Shown: positions 52,612 through 64,000 of the stretch, piece by piece | Numbering within the stretch: position 1 is the first letter of the stretch | How the letters are laid out: each line of letters starts with the position of its first letter | Assembly (NCBI GenBank): GCA_023055355.1 | Contig: JALJCS010000024.1 | Span: 9,067,501 to 9,131,500 of the forward strand | Length of the DNA stretch: 64,000 bases | Source of the DNA: Agelaius tricolor | Taxonomy: Eukaryota > Chordata > Aves > Passeriformes > Icteridae | Reading direction: 5' to 3' | The notes under the pieces: model-generated | The model's input: the letters and a program-made list of their open reading frames with translations, nothing else | Told to the model about the DNA's origin: nothing | Databases searched by the model: none | Position numbers and translations under genes: made by a program

Positions 52612-55600
52612 ACCCACCACTGCTGAAGAGATTTGTTTCATGAATGATAGTTAAGGATGTGCCAGCAGATTTATTATTATTATCCCAAGAATACTGTGAT
52701 TTTTAATAGAAACAGACTATTAGCTACATTGTTCTAAATAATGTTTTTCTTTAGTAATTGTAACCATGAAAGAAAAAGCTTAAATTTGGTCCACAATCTA
52801 TGTGAGAGCTGTAAGAAAAAGTAATACTCAAAAATGGAAAAGTAGAAAGAGTTTTGGAAAGAGATTAGGAAATGGAAAAGCGGAAATAGATGATGAAAGG
52901 TTACAAAATTAAACCACCAAAAGAACAGTGAAGAGAGAAATACCTACTAGTCACAAGCTTAAACAAGATTGGATAAAAACCCTCCTTAAAACCAAACAGG
53001 CAATATTAAGGAGAATCCACCATTCATTTCATAGCAATCTTCTGCTATGAAGGGATGGCAGCATTACTCCCACAGATGGAAAAAATCTGTCTCTAGTACA
53101 AGCCCCAAAGAGACCACATCAAGAAGGCTTCAGAGATGGCTTAGTTAAATATGAGAATCCAATTTCCAGGAGAAAGTATCTTTCTCTGACAGAAACACAT
53201 TGTGTGGAAAAAAAAAATTAAAATCCTGTTTTATTTTTGCTGACTGTGCTCAAACACACGGGTGCAGGCTGCATTAGAACATATTTGCCACACAGGTGCT
53301 GCTTTTTCAGTAGACATTTGCTGCTGCTGCAGGGTGCTGGGACTACTGGGAGTCAGGATTCATTTCAGAATTAGAAACAGGTAAGCAAGCAGTTACATTC
53401 ACCCCTTCTAGGAAATGGCACAAAGAGAGTAGAATAATCAAAGTCACTGTAATGCTTAATTTCCACAATCGTTTAGAAGTCCTGCTTGTGGCATGACGGG
53501 TTGATTGTAGAAGTTGACTGGTTTAACATCAGTTTTACTCCTGCTGGAGCAGATCAGGGGGGCAGCAGGGATTCTCAGGGGGCTGAGCACACTGCCAGCC
53601 CTGCAAAATGGCCATGGCCACCATTTAAACCTGCTCATTTCCACTGCGCTTCCATGCCAGCTCTGGGGATAAAAGTCCTGCTGCATTTCTGCCACTGAGA
53701 GAGCCAGGGAAGCCTGTGTGGTCAGCACAAGGGAAGTTGAACAGCAGTGGTGAAGAGAAGCAGGATTTGACACATCAGTAGATTGGACAATGCTAGCAGA
53801 GCAGGAGGTGGGGATGCTGGGACTCATCCACCACTCCATGCCTGGGGAAATGAGAAGGAAACACACAGGGCTCCAGGAGATGCAGACAATCCATCAGCAA
53901 GCATAATGAATATGTTTCAGCCACACTACACCATGATTTTCTTGGGGCTGTGTGGGGAATACACCTACTGCTCACAGTCCTTGCAGACCTCCTGAATGGT
54001 GCTCATCTCTTGTCAAATACAGTTTGGCAGTTTTCACATCATCTCCTTAGCACAGACCTCCTGGTTCCTGCTGTTAGGCTCTGAGTTAAGATGAAAGAGT
54101 TCCAAATTTCTTCCCTTCTGCAACATGGGGAACATGATACAGCCTCCTGGCATGTTGGGATGTTCAGTAAATAATTAGACAAAAGTAATCTCAATATACA
54201 AGACTATTGAAATTTATATAAATAATCTAAATCAGTCACAAAAACCTTGCCTATGCCAGTTCAACACAAACCTGACTCTGTTCTACAGATTTATCTGTAC
54301 CCATTTCATCCAAGCAGATTTGGTGACCAGCTAAATACTTACTGAGTACAGTAAGAGGCTTGTTACCAATCCTTTACCATTTCCTATTTTTAGTTATCTT
54401 TTCTCTCTTTTCTCCCATTTCATCTTGTTAAGGTTCAGCACATCTTCCTTTTTTGTTTTACCTGTGACAGAATTCACACAGATTGAGTAACTTTCTATTC
54501 ACTCTTCATATGGACACCTTCTCCTTTGGACACTATCCCATATATTAAGATTTGCCTCCTTGTTATATTTAATTCTGCAAGTTCCATATTGCATCAGAAA
54601 TTCTTCCAGGATGATATTTGCATGGAAATGTAATGGAAATGCTTTAAAAAAAAGATGTTTATGGTACTCATAATTATTGATTAGAAGACATTTGCAGCTT
54701 TTGCTAGGACACATTAAATTCTCTGCCATGACAGAGAAAAGCCTCATTCAGGTCCCACTCAGGTCTAGAGATCTACTGCAGATAGTTGTGGTTGATTATT
54801 TCAGGGTTTTTTTCCCCCTTAGTTGTTATCTCAAGCAGAGAAGGATTTCAAAAGTACTTTCAGGTCAATAAGCACATGGGCAGGCTGGACAAGGGAAACA
54901 CACGACTTGCCTGGTGTCCAGCACAGCAAATCCACACCTCCCACCCCCTCTACATTTTTCTCTGGCATATGGCTCAAATTTTGAATTGGGCCCAAGAATC
55001 TACATTTTAAAATAATGAGCCTGAAATAACTACCTGGTCTAAATTTTGCAAAAAATTTAATTTATCCTTATTTTTAAACATAGCAAATCAAAGTCTCAGA
55101 TCTTAAACCCCCCCTGGCATGGAATATTGTGCATTGCCATTCCCTCTGGCCAGCCACCCCTCAGCAGCACACCCTCCCCCAGGTGCTGAGGGCAGCTTCA
55201 GACCTGCTTTCTGCTGCATGCTCTTGATTGACTGCTCCTATTTCTCCAAGCAATGACCGCTGCTCACCATAATAGCAAATAAAACCTTGCTGAAAATACG
55301 ATGCTTGGAATCCTTCTCTTTCCAGAATTACTGGGAGGGAAATAGATGTCTCTCAAGAGCAGAATCATATGCACAATGGTCTCTTAACAGTTGCTCGGAG
55401 GTCTTTTCCATTTTCACATAAATCTTTTTTATGCTGTACTCCCACCAACTAGTCATTTTATTTTTGGCTTCACTACAGTAAACTTAATTTAACATTACGT
55501 CTTTTTGGTAGTTGTTGGTGTGCTTTTATGACTAATGAGTTTTAGACAGGATATTCATAAAAACAGAACAAAAGCATCTATAATGAGCACACTGTAAAGG

Positions 55601-58600
55601 CAGGCCTATTTTTCCTCAGAATAATTGTATGCCTGAGCACAAAAGATTGCAAAAGTTGCGCATTAGGCTACAAAATCACAGTGGAAGGTCAGTCTCAAAA
55701 ACTTAAATTGAGATCTCTAAGCATCAAATGAATTCTAGGATAGAATAATAACACAGAATGTTCAAGCATGCAGCCATTTAGCTCACACACCCTCTACCTT
55801 GATGAGCAATTATCCTCCATACCTACATGCTGTGGGAAACCTACATGGTCATGGCATTCTGCTGTTCACTTGTATTGTTACCCAGGTTTGTTGGCTTGGC
55901 TGACTTTTGTGGGTAGTTTTCTTTCTTTTTTTTTAATATCAATTGCAGCCTTTAAAGACAGTGTACTTCAGGTACTGGACTGTGGAATATTTATTGGCTC
56001 CAAGAGAGTAGAATTGACACAAAAATGTCAGAGGCACCTTCAGCTCACATGGTTCAATGTTTTAGTAGACCTGCATTCAAAAGGGTACTCAAAGACAAAC
56101 CTGTGATGATCAACAAGATCAAACCATGATCAACAAGAGCTGAGGATTCCTTCTAGCTCTGCACATACAAGAACAAGATGGAGAAATGCAGAGAAAGAGT
56201 TTTGATGGAAACAAAACTAAACCTTTCTCTGTCACACTGTAGGAAAATACATTCATAATCTACTGGTTAGGAGAAAGGGTATTCTCAAATAGAGCAGTAA
56301 CACTTGCTCCTACTTACACTTATTGAAAGGGTTACAAGGAGTTAGAATATGACAATGACATAGGAGTTACATATTTTTTTATGCAGCCCTGTTTACATAC
56401 AAACTGTGAAAAAGCCTTGGTTTCTCAACCACAGCAGAAATCAGTCCAGCTGGAAAGCTATGGCTCCTAACCCTCCATTTAGCCAGTAAATAACTCAAAT
56501 ACTTCTTTAATAGCCAGATCCCAAACCATTGTTTCATCCACAGCTTTAATTTTCAACAGTTCCACTCTGTTTCTCAAAGCTCTATCCTATTTTTTCCACA
56601 TATACATAGTCACACCCCATCAAACAGCATCCATCAAATCCTCCCCATATATGTCATGGGCTTGGTAGTGCTGCATGAACCTCTGCTGTGGGCTGTGACT
56701 TCAGCTAACAGCTCAATGAAAGCTCTGACTGTTTTAACCTATTGAGTTCCAGTTGCATTTAGCAGCTTCGGGGTTGTCAACGAAGCAACTGCTCATCAAT
56801 TGTGTGTGAATAAAATCTGGGATTTCTGCCCAGGACTGCCTCTCACAGCAATCTACCAACAAGCAAAGTGTGGGTGGGGGGGAGAAAAAGTCAATTATTG
56901 GGCATATTTCTGGTAGTATCTAGAATACCTGAAGACAAACTGAACAGTCATGGACTTAAGCCTTAATCAAACCAATGCAGTCAGGTCACATTAGTGCCCT
57001 GATGGTGCATCACTGGAATAAAATGGAATGGTGACACTGCTTATAAGGCAAGAATACACCATGGTAGAGATCTCAACATACAAACTCATATTCTGTAATT
57101 TCACAGGGAAATGTTCCTCAATTAACTACTCATCTTATTGAAAGGAATTTCCCTTACCTGACTACTAGTAGAAGTGTAAGATAATTCTGCTCTCTATATT
57201 TGCAGATATTCTGGCATGGTCTCTAAGGAAACTGATACTTGAGTAGAATTATTCCTTACAAGTGAATGTAGTCAGACTGCATTTTGACAAATTCCACAAC
57301 CAATTGTTCTGCTCTGAAAGACAAATGTCAAAATTATGTAAGACTGCATTTACCTGCAAGTGCTTACAAACATTGTTCAAAACAACTGCATCTTGGGAAG
57401 TGCTTTTATGGTTCTGGCAAATACTCTTCTGCAAAGTATAATTCATACTATTTAAATTATCAGGAGTAAAAATAGTTTATAAAAAAAGTCTATATCCTTA
57501 TTACTATCTTAAGTGTTCTGCCTTGTTTGGCAAGGAAGAATATGCTTGTCACCTTGTCTTTCATTTTGGAAAAAAACATGCAATTATTGGTTATTGTGAC
57601 AGCTGGGAAATGTAAGTGTTCAACTCATTTAACTAATAAGTTAGTGTATCACAATCAATACTTGTTTTCTCTTAATATTAAAAGCCTGAATATAAACTGC
57701 TTAGCTGCATGTTTTCCAAGAGCATATAAATGGAAGGATGGATGCACCAATTGCATTAGCATGAATTGAAATTAAAATATGCACTGAATGTGAGGGGAAA
57801 TAAAAAAAAAAGAAATCAGTGTGTTCATTCAACTCCTCCCCAGCAACACTACATAAAATAAAATATGTAATTTCTACATCCAACAGCATATATGCCCCCA
57901 AAAAAGTTAAATATTTTATTGATAATTTAGCCGAGTGAAATTAAATTGTGCTAACTTTTTTCTTCTGTAGAAAGAATTTACTTTGTTCACCTGATTCCAG
58001 ATTGACACTATAGAAGCCTTAATCCCATATCAATAAGCCACACACATCACACTTCCAAGTCAGAATTAAAATGTTGGTTTGGAAATGGAGAACACAAAGC
58101 AAATTATTTCCTGCACGTGGTACATGATGGATTTCCTGCACCATTTGATGCTATCAGCACGTGCTAATTACTGAAAAGGAGATAATTACATAAATTCTGT
58201 TGTTTAAAGTGCAGGGACATACCTTATCACTGCACAACCCTTCAAGACTGCATAGGGAAAGGCTATTTTATGACACAGATAAATAAAAAAGTGCTTCAAA
58301 TGGAGACGTTAGCATCAGAGGGATTGGACAGCAGAACTCCCCTACACAAGTCTACAGCTTTCCAAAACCATATCAGTGTCTTTAGCAGCTAGTTTATACT
58401 ACACTAAAACCAGACAGAATGCAAACCAAGGATTAATGCATCCTTAGGAAGCATAAACTCTTAATTAGAGTGTGACCTTGCCTATTACTCTGCTGTTTCA
58501 TAGCATTTAGGGTGATGATCTTTGATCCTACTTGGTCATTTGCAGGTAGGTCAAAATGTTTTCTACTTGTGCAGCTGGCTGACTGCAATTCAAATCTGCC

Positions 58601-59462
58601 TCACAAACAATACAGCCACAGTTCACACCTACATCCCATCATTTCATCAGAAAAGTCCATTCAGAGCAACAAACAAAGCCCTCTAAAGCTCTAACCTCAG
58701 AGATTTGCCAGCATTTCTTGTCAAAACTGGGTTTCATAGCTTGAGTCCTCTGGTAACTGCAGCAACACAATTTCTGTATTTGAATTTTGCTGCTTTCAGA
58801 CAGAAAAAGACCCAGAGTGAATGAATTTACCTCAACTGTCAAAAGATTGTGTAGACATGACCTTGCTACAACTCCTTCCAGATTCTTAATTTAAGCCTAC
58901 AGTACTCACCCACAGCTTGTTCATAGAAGGCTATGACACATTTCCAAAGCAAAATGGAATGTGCCACTTTTTGAATGGATGTAGTAGGGTTTTAGAGATG
59001 ATTTCTGTGCTTCCTCCAGCTTATTCAGTCCCCAACATTCCTATATTTTACCTCATACAATCCTTTTTCCATATAGTACTATGTGAAAAGGATGCGGTTG
59101 TACTTTTTGTTAATGCACTTCATCAACTGCATTATTTTCAATACATCTTAAGAAAATGAAAATTAGAGTCATTCACAGAAAATTTCCAGAACAATTTCAC
59201 ACTTACTGTATAAAGCTCATTTAGAATTCCATTGCTCTGTCTGGTATGATGGCAGCTCACAGAATGGAGGCAAGTTGAGTGAAAGCCTAAGCCACTCCAG
59301 GAGATGGTATATTGGAAGCTATATACTGTAAAAATGATGTCAGCCCAAGAGCTAGATTGGAGCCTTCCAGCAGATATTTAATTTATTTGCATTTCAAAAC
59401 AAACAAACAATCTCCCACTTCATGTTTGTTTCTTGGCCCATGAGATCTCTAGTCACACCACC
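52612..59462. other. Intronic sequence, nothing recognised
   Basis: Mostly AT-rich. A G+C-richer patch at 53450-53870 has a 136-codon open frame on the minus strand and shorter ones on the plus strand, none recognisable. A 13-bp direct repeat (ATGATCAACAAGA) occurs at 56106 and 56126. Confidence 0.5.
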
Positions 59463-59642
59463 CAAATCAAAGATGGCAAAGGCTGGGACTGGAAGAATGA
59501 AGAACTTGCCATGGTAGAGGAGGACAGGTTTGAGACCATCTAAGGAACCTGAAGGTGCACAGGTCCATGGGACTGATGAGAGGAATCCACAAGCCCTGAG
59601 GGAACTGGTGGATGAAATGAGCCAAGAGCACTCTGGTACTTA
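59463..59642 (+). mobile_element. CR1 LINE ORF2 internal fragment
   Basis: The string GGCTGGGACTGGAAGAATGA, then GAGACCATCTAAGGAACCTG, AAGGTGCACAGGTCCATGGG and CCTGAGGGAACTGGTGGATG follows the segment of CR1 ORF2 before the reverse transcriptase. It carries several stops and has neither CR1 3' end nor 5' end, so it is an internal remnant cut off at 59642. Confidence 0.8.
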
Positions 59643-59644
59643 AT

Positions 59645-59716
59645 TGTCATCTGGGGTTAAACCATGGCTTAATTGCCATGGTTTAACCATTGTCACGGGT
59701 TAAACCATGACCCATC
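59645..59716. mobile_element. Cluster of three LTR-terminus-like motifs
   Basis: The motif GGTTAAACCATG occurs at 59655 (forward), 59677-59688 (reverse) and 59698 (forward). The outer two are each preceded by TTGTCA. No LTR body is present between them. It looks like debris of LTR ends joined together, immediately next to a truncated CR1. Confidence 0.45.
59655..59688. repeat. Inverted repeat, 14-bp perfect arms, 6-nt loop
   Basis: GGTTAAACCATGGC, loop TTAATT, GCCATGGTTTAACC. The arm GGTTAAACCATG matches the terminal motif I associate with passerine ERVL-type LTRs (start TGTCATGGTTTAACC, end GGTTAAACCATGACA). Confidence 0.9.
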
Positions 59717-59892
59717 TCTTTATATGTCTTTGTAGGAAGCCACAGTTTGATTCTGTTCAAACCCACAACAGTCACAAAGTCAGTTACAGAGACCTCCACA
59801 AGATAATTCAACCTTATTCTCATGGAATTCTTACAAAGAACTATGATTTTAACAGTATGAACTGCCTGGAGATACCCATATTTCTCCTTTGG

Positions 59893-59975
59893 TGTTTTTG
59901 TTTGCTTGGGCTTTTGTTTTTGCCTTTTTTTGTTTGGTTGGTTGGTTTTTGGATTTTTTTTTTTTTATTGTAGAG
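59893..59975 (+). repeat. T/G-rich low-complexity tract with poly-T
   Basis: TTTTTG and GGTT units are followed by a 13-nt T run and ATTGTAG. It mimics a strong plus-strand splice acceptor, but no exon follows. Confidence 0.75.
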
Positions 59976-60499
59976 GGAGAGAGCTGGACCAGTTACCTAA
60001 TTCTATAGAACTTAAATCAGATGTAGTTAGTGCCCTGATGACACTGAGGTGGGAATGATGAGCTTTAAATGTGCAGAATCTCTTCTTCCACAAATGAGGA
60101 CTACAATGGCTAAATGAAATGAAATAATAGAACATTTTTTACTATATGAAGTATTAAAAATCCCCATAAATATATTTTATCTTTGCTTTCATATATTTTC
60201 CCAGTCACTAAATGCTAAGTGGTAGCATGGGAGTACTTATGCTTTAAATTTAAAGTGCATGCTCAGTTCCAGTATAGGCAGTCCAGTTTCCATTTTCAGC
60301 ACATTTTAAAAGATGGGAACTGGTTGAAGAAAACCCACACATAATGATCTGAAGTAACATCAAGAACAAGTAAAACCCTGAAGCTTCTGCTCAGCTATGA
60401 AAAAGGGAATCAGAGTTCTAAATATCCTATTCCACCCCAGCACAACTGTGCTGAAAGAGACAGACAGGGAGATTCATCTGTGTTTTCATCTCATTTCAA

Positions 60500-60745
60500 A
60501 AGTTCCGTATCTTTTCAGTGATTTCTCATGGGCAGCTCCTCACAGCACAGCCAACAAACTCCAACTCTCTCCTCACCCAGCTAACCCACTCTTTTGTAGC
60601 ACTCCTCTTCTTATTGGACACAGCTGTGGCTTGTCAAGGGCAGGCCTGTTCCTAATCTTTGGTGATTGGTACAGCTGCAGCTCCTCAGGTGTGACACTAC
60701 CTTCTGCACTATTTTTATTTTCTTACATTCTATCCCTCCACAGAT
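60500..60745 (+). mobile_element. Possible LTR fragment
   Basis: The stretch CTTCTTATTGGACACAGCTG, then GGCAGGCCTGTTCC, then TTGGTGATTGGTACAGCTGC and CTCCTCAGG has the paired ATTGG (CCAAT-type) boxes and style of avian LTR U3 sequence, as I remember it. The ends are not defined, and plus-strand orientation is a guess. Confidence 0.28.
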
Positions 60746-62574
60746 ATGTTCCTCCATCATCCCAATTAACTTGTGTGAGATCAACTTAGTCTTGCTCTTA
60801 ATGCCCAACTCAAAGGTCGAGCACCTAAAATTTCCCATTACAACAGACTTACAACATGAAGCTCTTAAAACATGAAGACTTCCCTCTTACCTTCCACAGG
60901 TGACTGTGAAACCTCCAAGAATAGTCTGAAGCAGCTGGCTAAAGCATGCAACCCCACTGCTTTTATCATTTTTGTACCACATATGCATGTATGTATATTT
61001 CCATGTATTAATATATCTCACTCTGGCATCATTCAAAGGCTCTAGAAATCCTTTCTGCTCTGCTGGTTTTGTTGTTTGTATACTAACAAACAACACCTTC
61101 ATAGAAGCAAATATTCTATTTTATACACATAAAAATTGTGTATTTATATTGACTCAAAGGTACTTTCTGTATCAGGTGGCTTTCAATATCATATTAGCTT
61201 ACTAAGTGGGGTTTGTATCTCTAAGAACTTCAACTTGTGAAATTCAGTAGAATATAGATTTTTCTTAGACAGGATTAAGATGAGGGTTCTTGTGAACACT
61301 GGTATGTCTTTCAGGCCTGAAATTAGGCAGTGGTATTACTGCTGTTTATTTTTTCACACAAATGGCACAATCATATTGTCGCTGAATCGTTGTGCTTGGG
61401 CAGGCTTTGATATTGTAGCTGATTGAGCTGGGATAGATCCTCCATGGGGCTCTCAATCCATCTCATCCTTCTAGCTTTTATTCCAGAAACTGAGATGGGT
61501 AAAGATTTTTGGTTTTATTCTTTTGGACTTGAAACCACCAGTAGATTGTATATCTGAACCACATAATCTGAAGCAACTTCGTGCTTGTTGGCAGTTCCAC
61601 TTTAAGAAACAAAATAATACTTTCTGGCTTCTCAGTAGATTAAAAATATATTACCAATTTCAGACATAGCACAGCTTGGGAAATACAATATGTACTTAAT
61701 CATCAAGGCAGACTTACTGCGTTCCACTGATTTTTGATTAAGCAAAACAGACAGAAAAACAAAACAAACATTGTTCTTCCAATCAGAGGCCTCTACTGGA
61801 AATCAGTGTTTCTGTATTACACTGGATTTAAAAGGCCCTTATCAAGAGAAAATTCTTATTTCATGAAAGACCCACTGTGCTTATGTTTCACATTGCACTT
61901 CACAATTCTTGCCATTTAAATCACAGGCACTTTTAAGACATAAAAGGGCTGTTACTGTGATTTTTTTCCCCATAATCATTGTTCCTTTGCTTCTAATATA
62001 ACATCCACTGTAAATACACTCAGTGGGTCGATTTTGCTCCCACTTATGAAGTCCACTTAACCTTTCCAGGTTCCAGGAAAAGTGTTTTGTTTCTTAGTAA
62101 TGATGCAGGAACATTTCTTAAGAAAGCTTCATGGGGAGGGGTTTTTAAAATTTATTTAATTAAGGTTCTACACAGGAAAAACTCATTATCAATGACAGCC
62201 TGCCCAATCCCTATACTTTATATTAAGGAACATGTAAAGAACCTTGTGCATTAAAGATGAAGAGTTTGAATGTTAGTCCCAGAATCCACTGGGATGTGTG
62301 AAAACCTACAGAATTTCATTTTTCATTTGCTCTATGAAAGTTTGATTTCCAGGAGTCATATGAGTCAATGATCTCATAAGGTTCCCATGTCCATCAAGGT
62401 AATTTTTTTTTCTGTCTGTACTATTCAGGAACAATAAATATCCCACTTCTGTATGTCACAAATGCACCAAAGGTGATCTTCACCATCAGGAAAATCAGTT
62501 TCCTATATTGTGAAAACCTGTAAAACACTCTTTACATAGTTCCAGAATCTCACCTGCACTACAAAAAGGGTTTT
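60746..62574. other. SORCS2: Intronic sequence, nothing recognised
   Basis: Unique-looking AT-rich sequence just downstream of the exon in gene orientation. No second exon was found here. Confidence 0.55.
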
Positions 62575-62585
62575 ATGCCACATAC
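62575..62585 (-). promoter_or_regulatory. SORCS2: 5' splice donor of the SORCS2 exon
   Basis: The exon ends AAG and is followed by GTATGTGGCAT on the minus strand. AAG|GTATGT is close to the vertebrate donor consensus. The phase after the last Lys codon is 0. Confidence 0.8.
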
Positions 62586-62685
62586 CTTCTTTTTGTTGGT
62601 GGAACAAATGTAGAAATTGTCAATAACAGTGGCAATCCCGGGCTGTAGATTCAACTTTGTGTATAATGTCCCAAAATCTGAAGAC
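62586..62685 (-). CDS. SORCS2: SORCS2 internal exon (VPS10 domain, 100 nt)
   Basis: This is an internal exon of the sortilin-related VPS10-domain receptor SORCS2, a neuronal type I membrane protein that sorts cargo and acts as a proneurotrophin co-receptor (family knowledge). On the minus strand the exon follows a pyrimidine-rich TTTCTTTCAG acceptor and ends AAG before a GTATGT donor. It starts in phase 2 (one G completing a codon, probably Arg) and ends in phase 0, leaving 33 uninterrupted codons. The peptide begins SSDFGTLYTKL, an Asp-box (S-x-D-x-G-x-x-Y) typical of blades of the sortilin beta-propeller. It continues with TVIDNFYIC and ends STNKKK. From memory, SORCS2 has TVIDNFYICPTNKRK here, whereas SORCS1 and SORCS3 carry a YLYV-type segment, so SORCS2 is favoured over its paralogues. 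Neighbouring exons were not found by eye, so this is one fragment of a much larger gene. Confidence 0.9.
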
Positions 62686-62710
62686 CTGAAAGAAATCAAA
62701 CATCTGTAAG
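62686..62710 (-). promoter_or_regulatory. SORCS2: 3' splice acceptor and branch-point region of the SORCS2 exon
   Basis: Reading the minus strand, CTTAC (branch A at 62707) lies 22 nt upstream of the exon and is followed by a T-rich run ending TTTCTTTCAG. The spacing and sequence fit a vertebrate acceptor. The branch point is inferred from motif and distance only. Confidence 0.7.
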
Positions 62711-64000
62711 TGCTCTTTTCTAAAGGCTTCAGCATTGAAACTCTGCAAAGAAAACCTCTCTGTGCACTAACAGCCCATTTTCAATGCTTCTCTGCCATCC
62801 TTTTGTTCTTTTCAGTGTTCATTAGCTACTAAAAGAAACCCACTACTATGAAGAAAACTAAATTCTAGGTTTGAAAAAAATGCCTAGTTCTGTCTGTACT
62901 TTGAAGTTCTCTGCAGTGTTAGCTTATTTTTTTCTGTGCAGTGACAGAAGCCTGACATGTACACCTTTCCATCACCACCCACAAAGTGGGAAAAAAAGAC
63001 CTATGATGAGCACATGCTCATTGGCAAGTACTAACAGCATCTCCTCAGCTGTGCAGAAAAAGAAGAGTTGACTTCAGAGCTTGCTGTTGCTTAAGAGAAG
63101 AATTTGGCCCAAGATCTCGAAGATTCACATTAGACCTCTAGCAGAATTAGTATTGAATAAAGGTATCCCATCCACTCCTCCAGGTCTTTTTCAGAGGATC
63201 ACTGAATTTGAATTAAAACAAGGAAAGTCAGTATTTGGCCATCAGTATGTCACACAGACATCTTCATGAGTATTTCAAATGTAGGCACTCTGCAGAGTTG
63301 TTCCATACTTCTGAAAAGCTGCCAGTGAAAAATGGCATTCATGCTCTGCAATTGTATTGCCAATTTCAATTAAAAAAGAATGGACAAGTAATATGTTAAT
63401 ATAAAGAAAAGTCAGAGCAAGTCACACCCAAATTTAAATCACTTTGGATGAAATCTTGCTTGTTCTTTTCAGGATCAAACCATATGCCCTCTCCATATTT
63501 ACAGTTATCCATCTTGCATTTGGAAAGGGACTCAGACACATCTAAGGCACTTGTCCCTTCTTCACCAAGAAGCACTCCCTAGGACAGAGTTGGTGGGAGG
63601 ACTTCCACTCTATACACCCTTTTCTCTCCCTGGAATAACAAGCAGGGCTGAAGGTACCCTGCCTTAACTCTGCATCATTCAAACAACTGGGAGCACTCAA
63701 AAGCTCTCATGTCAAGAGAACCATGACAAGACTGTCCCACCCAGTGTGACACTGCACTGCCTGAGCAGTGATTTCTGCCCAGCAGCTCCTTTCTACCACA
63801 TTCATTGCTCCCCAGCAGGCTCTGCTGCCTCATGCTCCTCACCCAGGGCAGTCACTGCTGAAGTTTGTGGGAGCATGACTGAGTACAGTGAGAGAGAACA
63901 GAGAAGAACCAAGTCCCTGGCTGAGTGTGCACACATTGAGAAGTAGCCCACTGCCAGAGGTCTCCTCCAAGCCATGTGAGGCAGGTTATTCCCTGAACGG
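62711..64000 (-). other. SORCS2: End of the preceding SORCS2 intron
   Basis: This is 1.3 kb of intron upstream of the exon in gene orientation. No further exon or repeat was recognised. The last 300 bases are somewhat richer in G+C, and an open frame at 63746-63946 there has no recognisable protein features. Confidence 0.6.

Larger units (their letters stand above)
1..62585 (-). other. SORCS2: Long SORCS2 intron downstream of the exon
   Basis: Everything left of the donor at 62585 is inferred to be one intron of SORCS2, at least 62 kb long, transcribed right to left. I looked for the expected continuation of the VPS10 domain on the minus strand and found no convincing exon, but a short exon could be missed by eye. 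The sequence is AT-rich, low in CpG, full of short A/T runs, and carries scattered CR1, LTR and MIR-like remnants listed separately. Very large 5' introns are known for SORCS genes. Confidence 0.7.

Noticed and set aside
53456..53866. 136-codon minus-strand frame as a SORCS2 or unknown exon
   Set aside because: No VPS10 motifs, no consistent splice sites, and other frames are open too; explained by local G+C content.
59940..59977. Plus-strand splice acceptor (T13, ATTGTAG)
   Set aside because: No open exon with a donor follows, and the gene is on the other strand; it is a low-complexity tract.
1..64000. CRISPR arrays, operons, tRNA or rRNA genes
   Set aside because: No spaced direct repeats, no compact gene strings and no intact tRNA or rRNA signatures; the sequence is vertebrate intron.

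Overview
The window looks like bird nuclear DNA, most probably passerine. It is AT-rich and low in CpG. Its recognisable interspersed repeats are mainly CR1 LINE copies, with retroviral LTR pieces and a few very old MIR-type SINE remnants. I see no L1/Alu-type repeats and no bacterial operon structure. The bird call is firm on repeat content; the passerine call rests on my recollection of LTR end sequences and is softer.

I can defend one protein-coding exon, at 62586-62685 on the minus strand. It has a strong acceptor, branch point and donor. It encodes 33 codons carrying an Asp-box motif (SSDFGTLY) and the stretch TVIDNFYIC, which I recognise as SORCS2, a VPS10-domain sorting receptor of neurons. 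The gene therefore runs right to left. Positions 62686-64000 are the end of the preceding intron, and 1-62585 appears to be one very long intron in which I could not find the next exon. Almost every open reading frame in the window is chance or a repeat.

From left to right, 1-8.7 kb is unremarkable intron with a CR1 3' end (4.4 kb) and an unexplained 95-codon open frame (5.2-5.5 kb). At 8.71-9.88 kb is a 5'-truncated CR1 with a nearly intact reverse-transcriptase C-terminal half and one frameshift. At 18.69-19.30 kb a CR1 tail is split by a 418-bp solo LTR with TG...CA ends and a 4-bp target duplication. At 20.5-20.7 kb is an isolated CpG cluster. At 25.3-25.5 kb is another CR1 tail. From 25.5 to 47.9 kb there are only short structures: a 15-bp-arm hairpin, tandem duplications, two CTCF-like motifs and a possible LTR. 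At 47.9-48.3 kb is a CR1 with an internal deletion and a second CR1 fragment inside it. MIR-like remnants lie at 29.2, 51.0 and 52.3-52.6 kb. At 59.5-59.7 kb a CR1 ORF2 fragment abuts a cluster of inverted LTR-end-like motifs, followed at 60.5 kb by another possible LTR fragment.

I found no evidence of a novel biological system, RNA gene, CRISPR array or operon. The value of the window is the SORCS2 exon plus a readable record of nested insertions and local rearrangements in a long intron.
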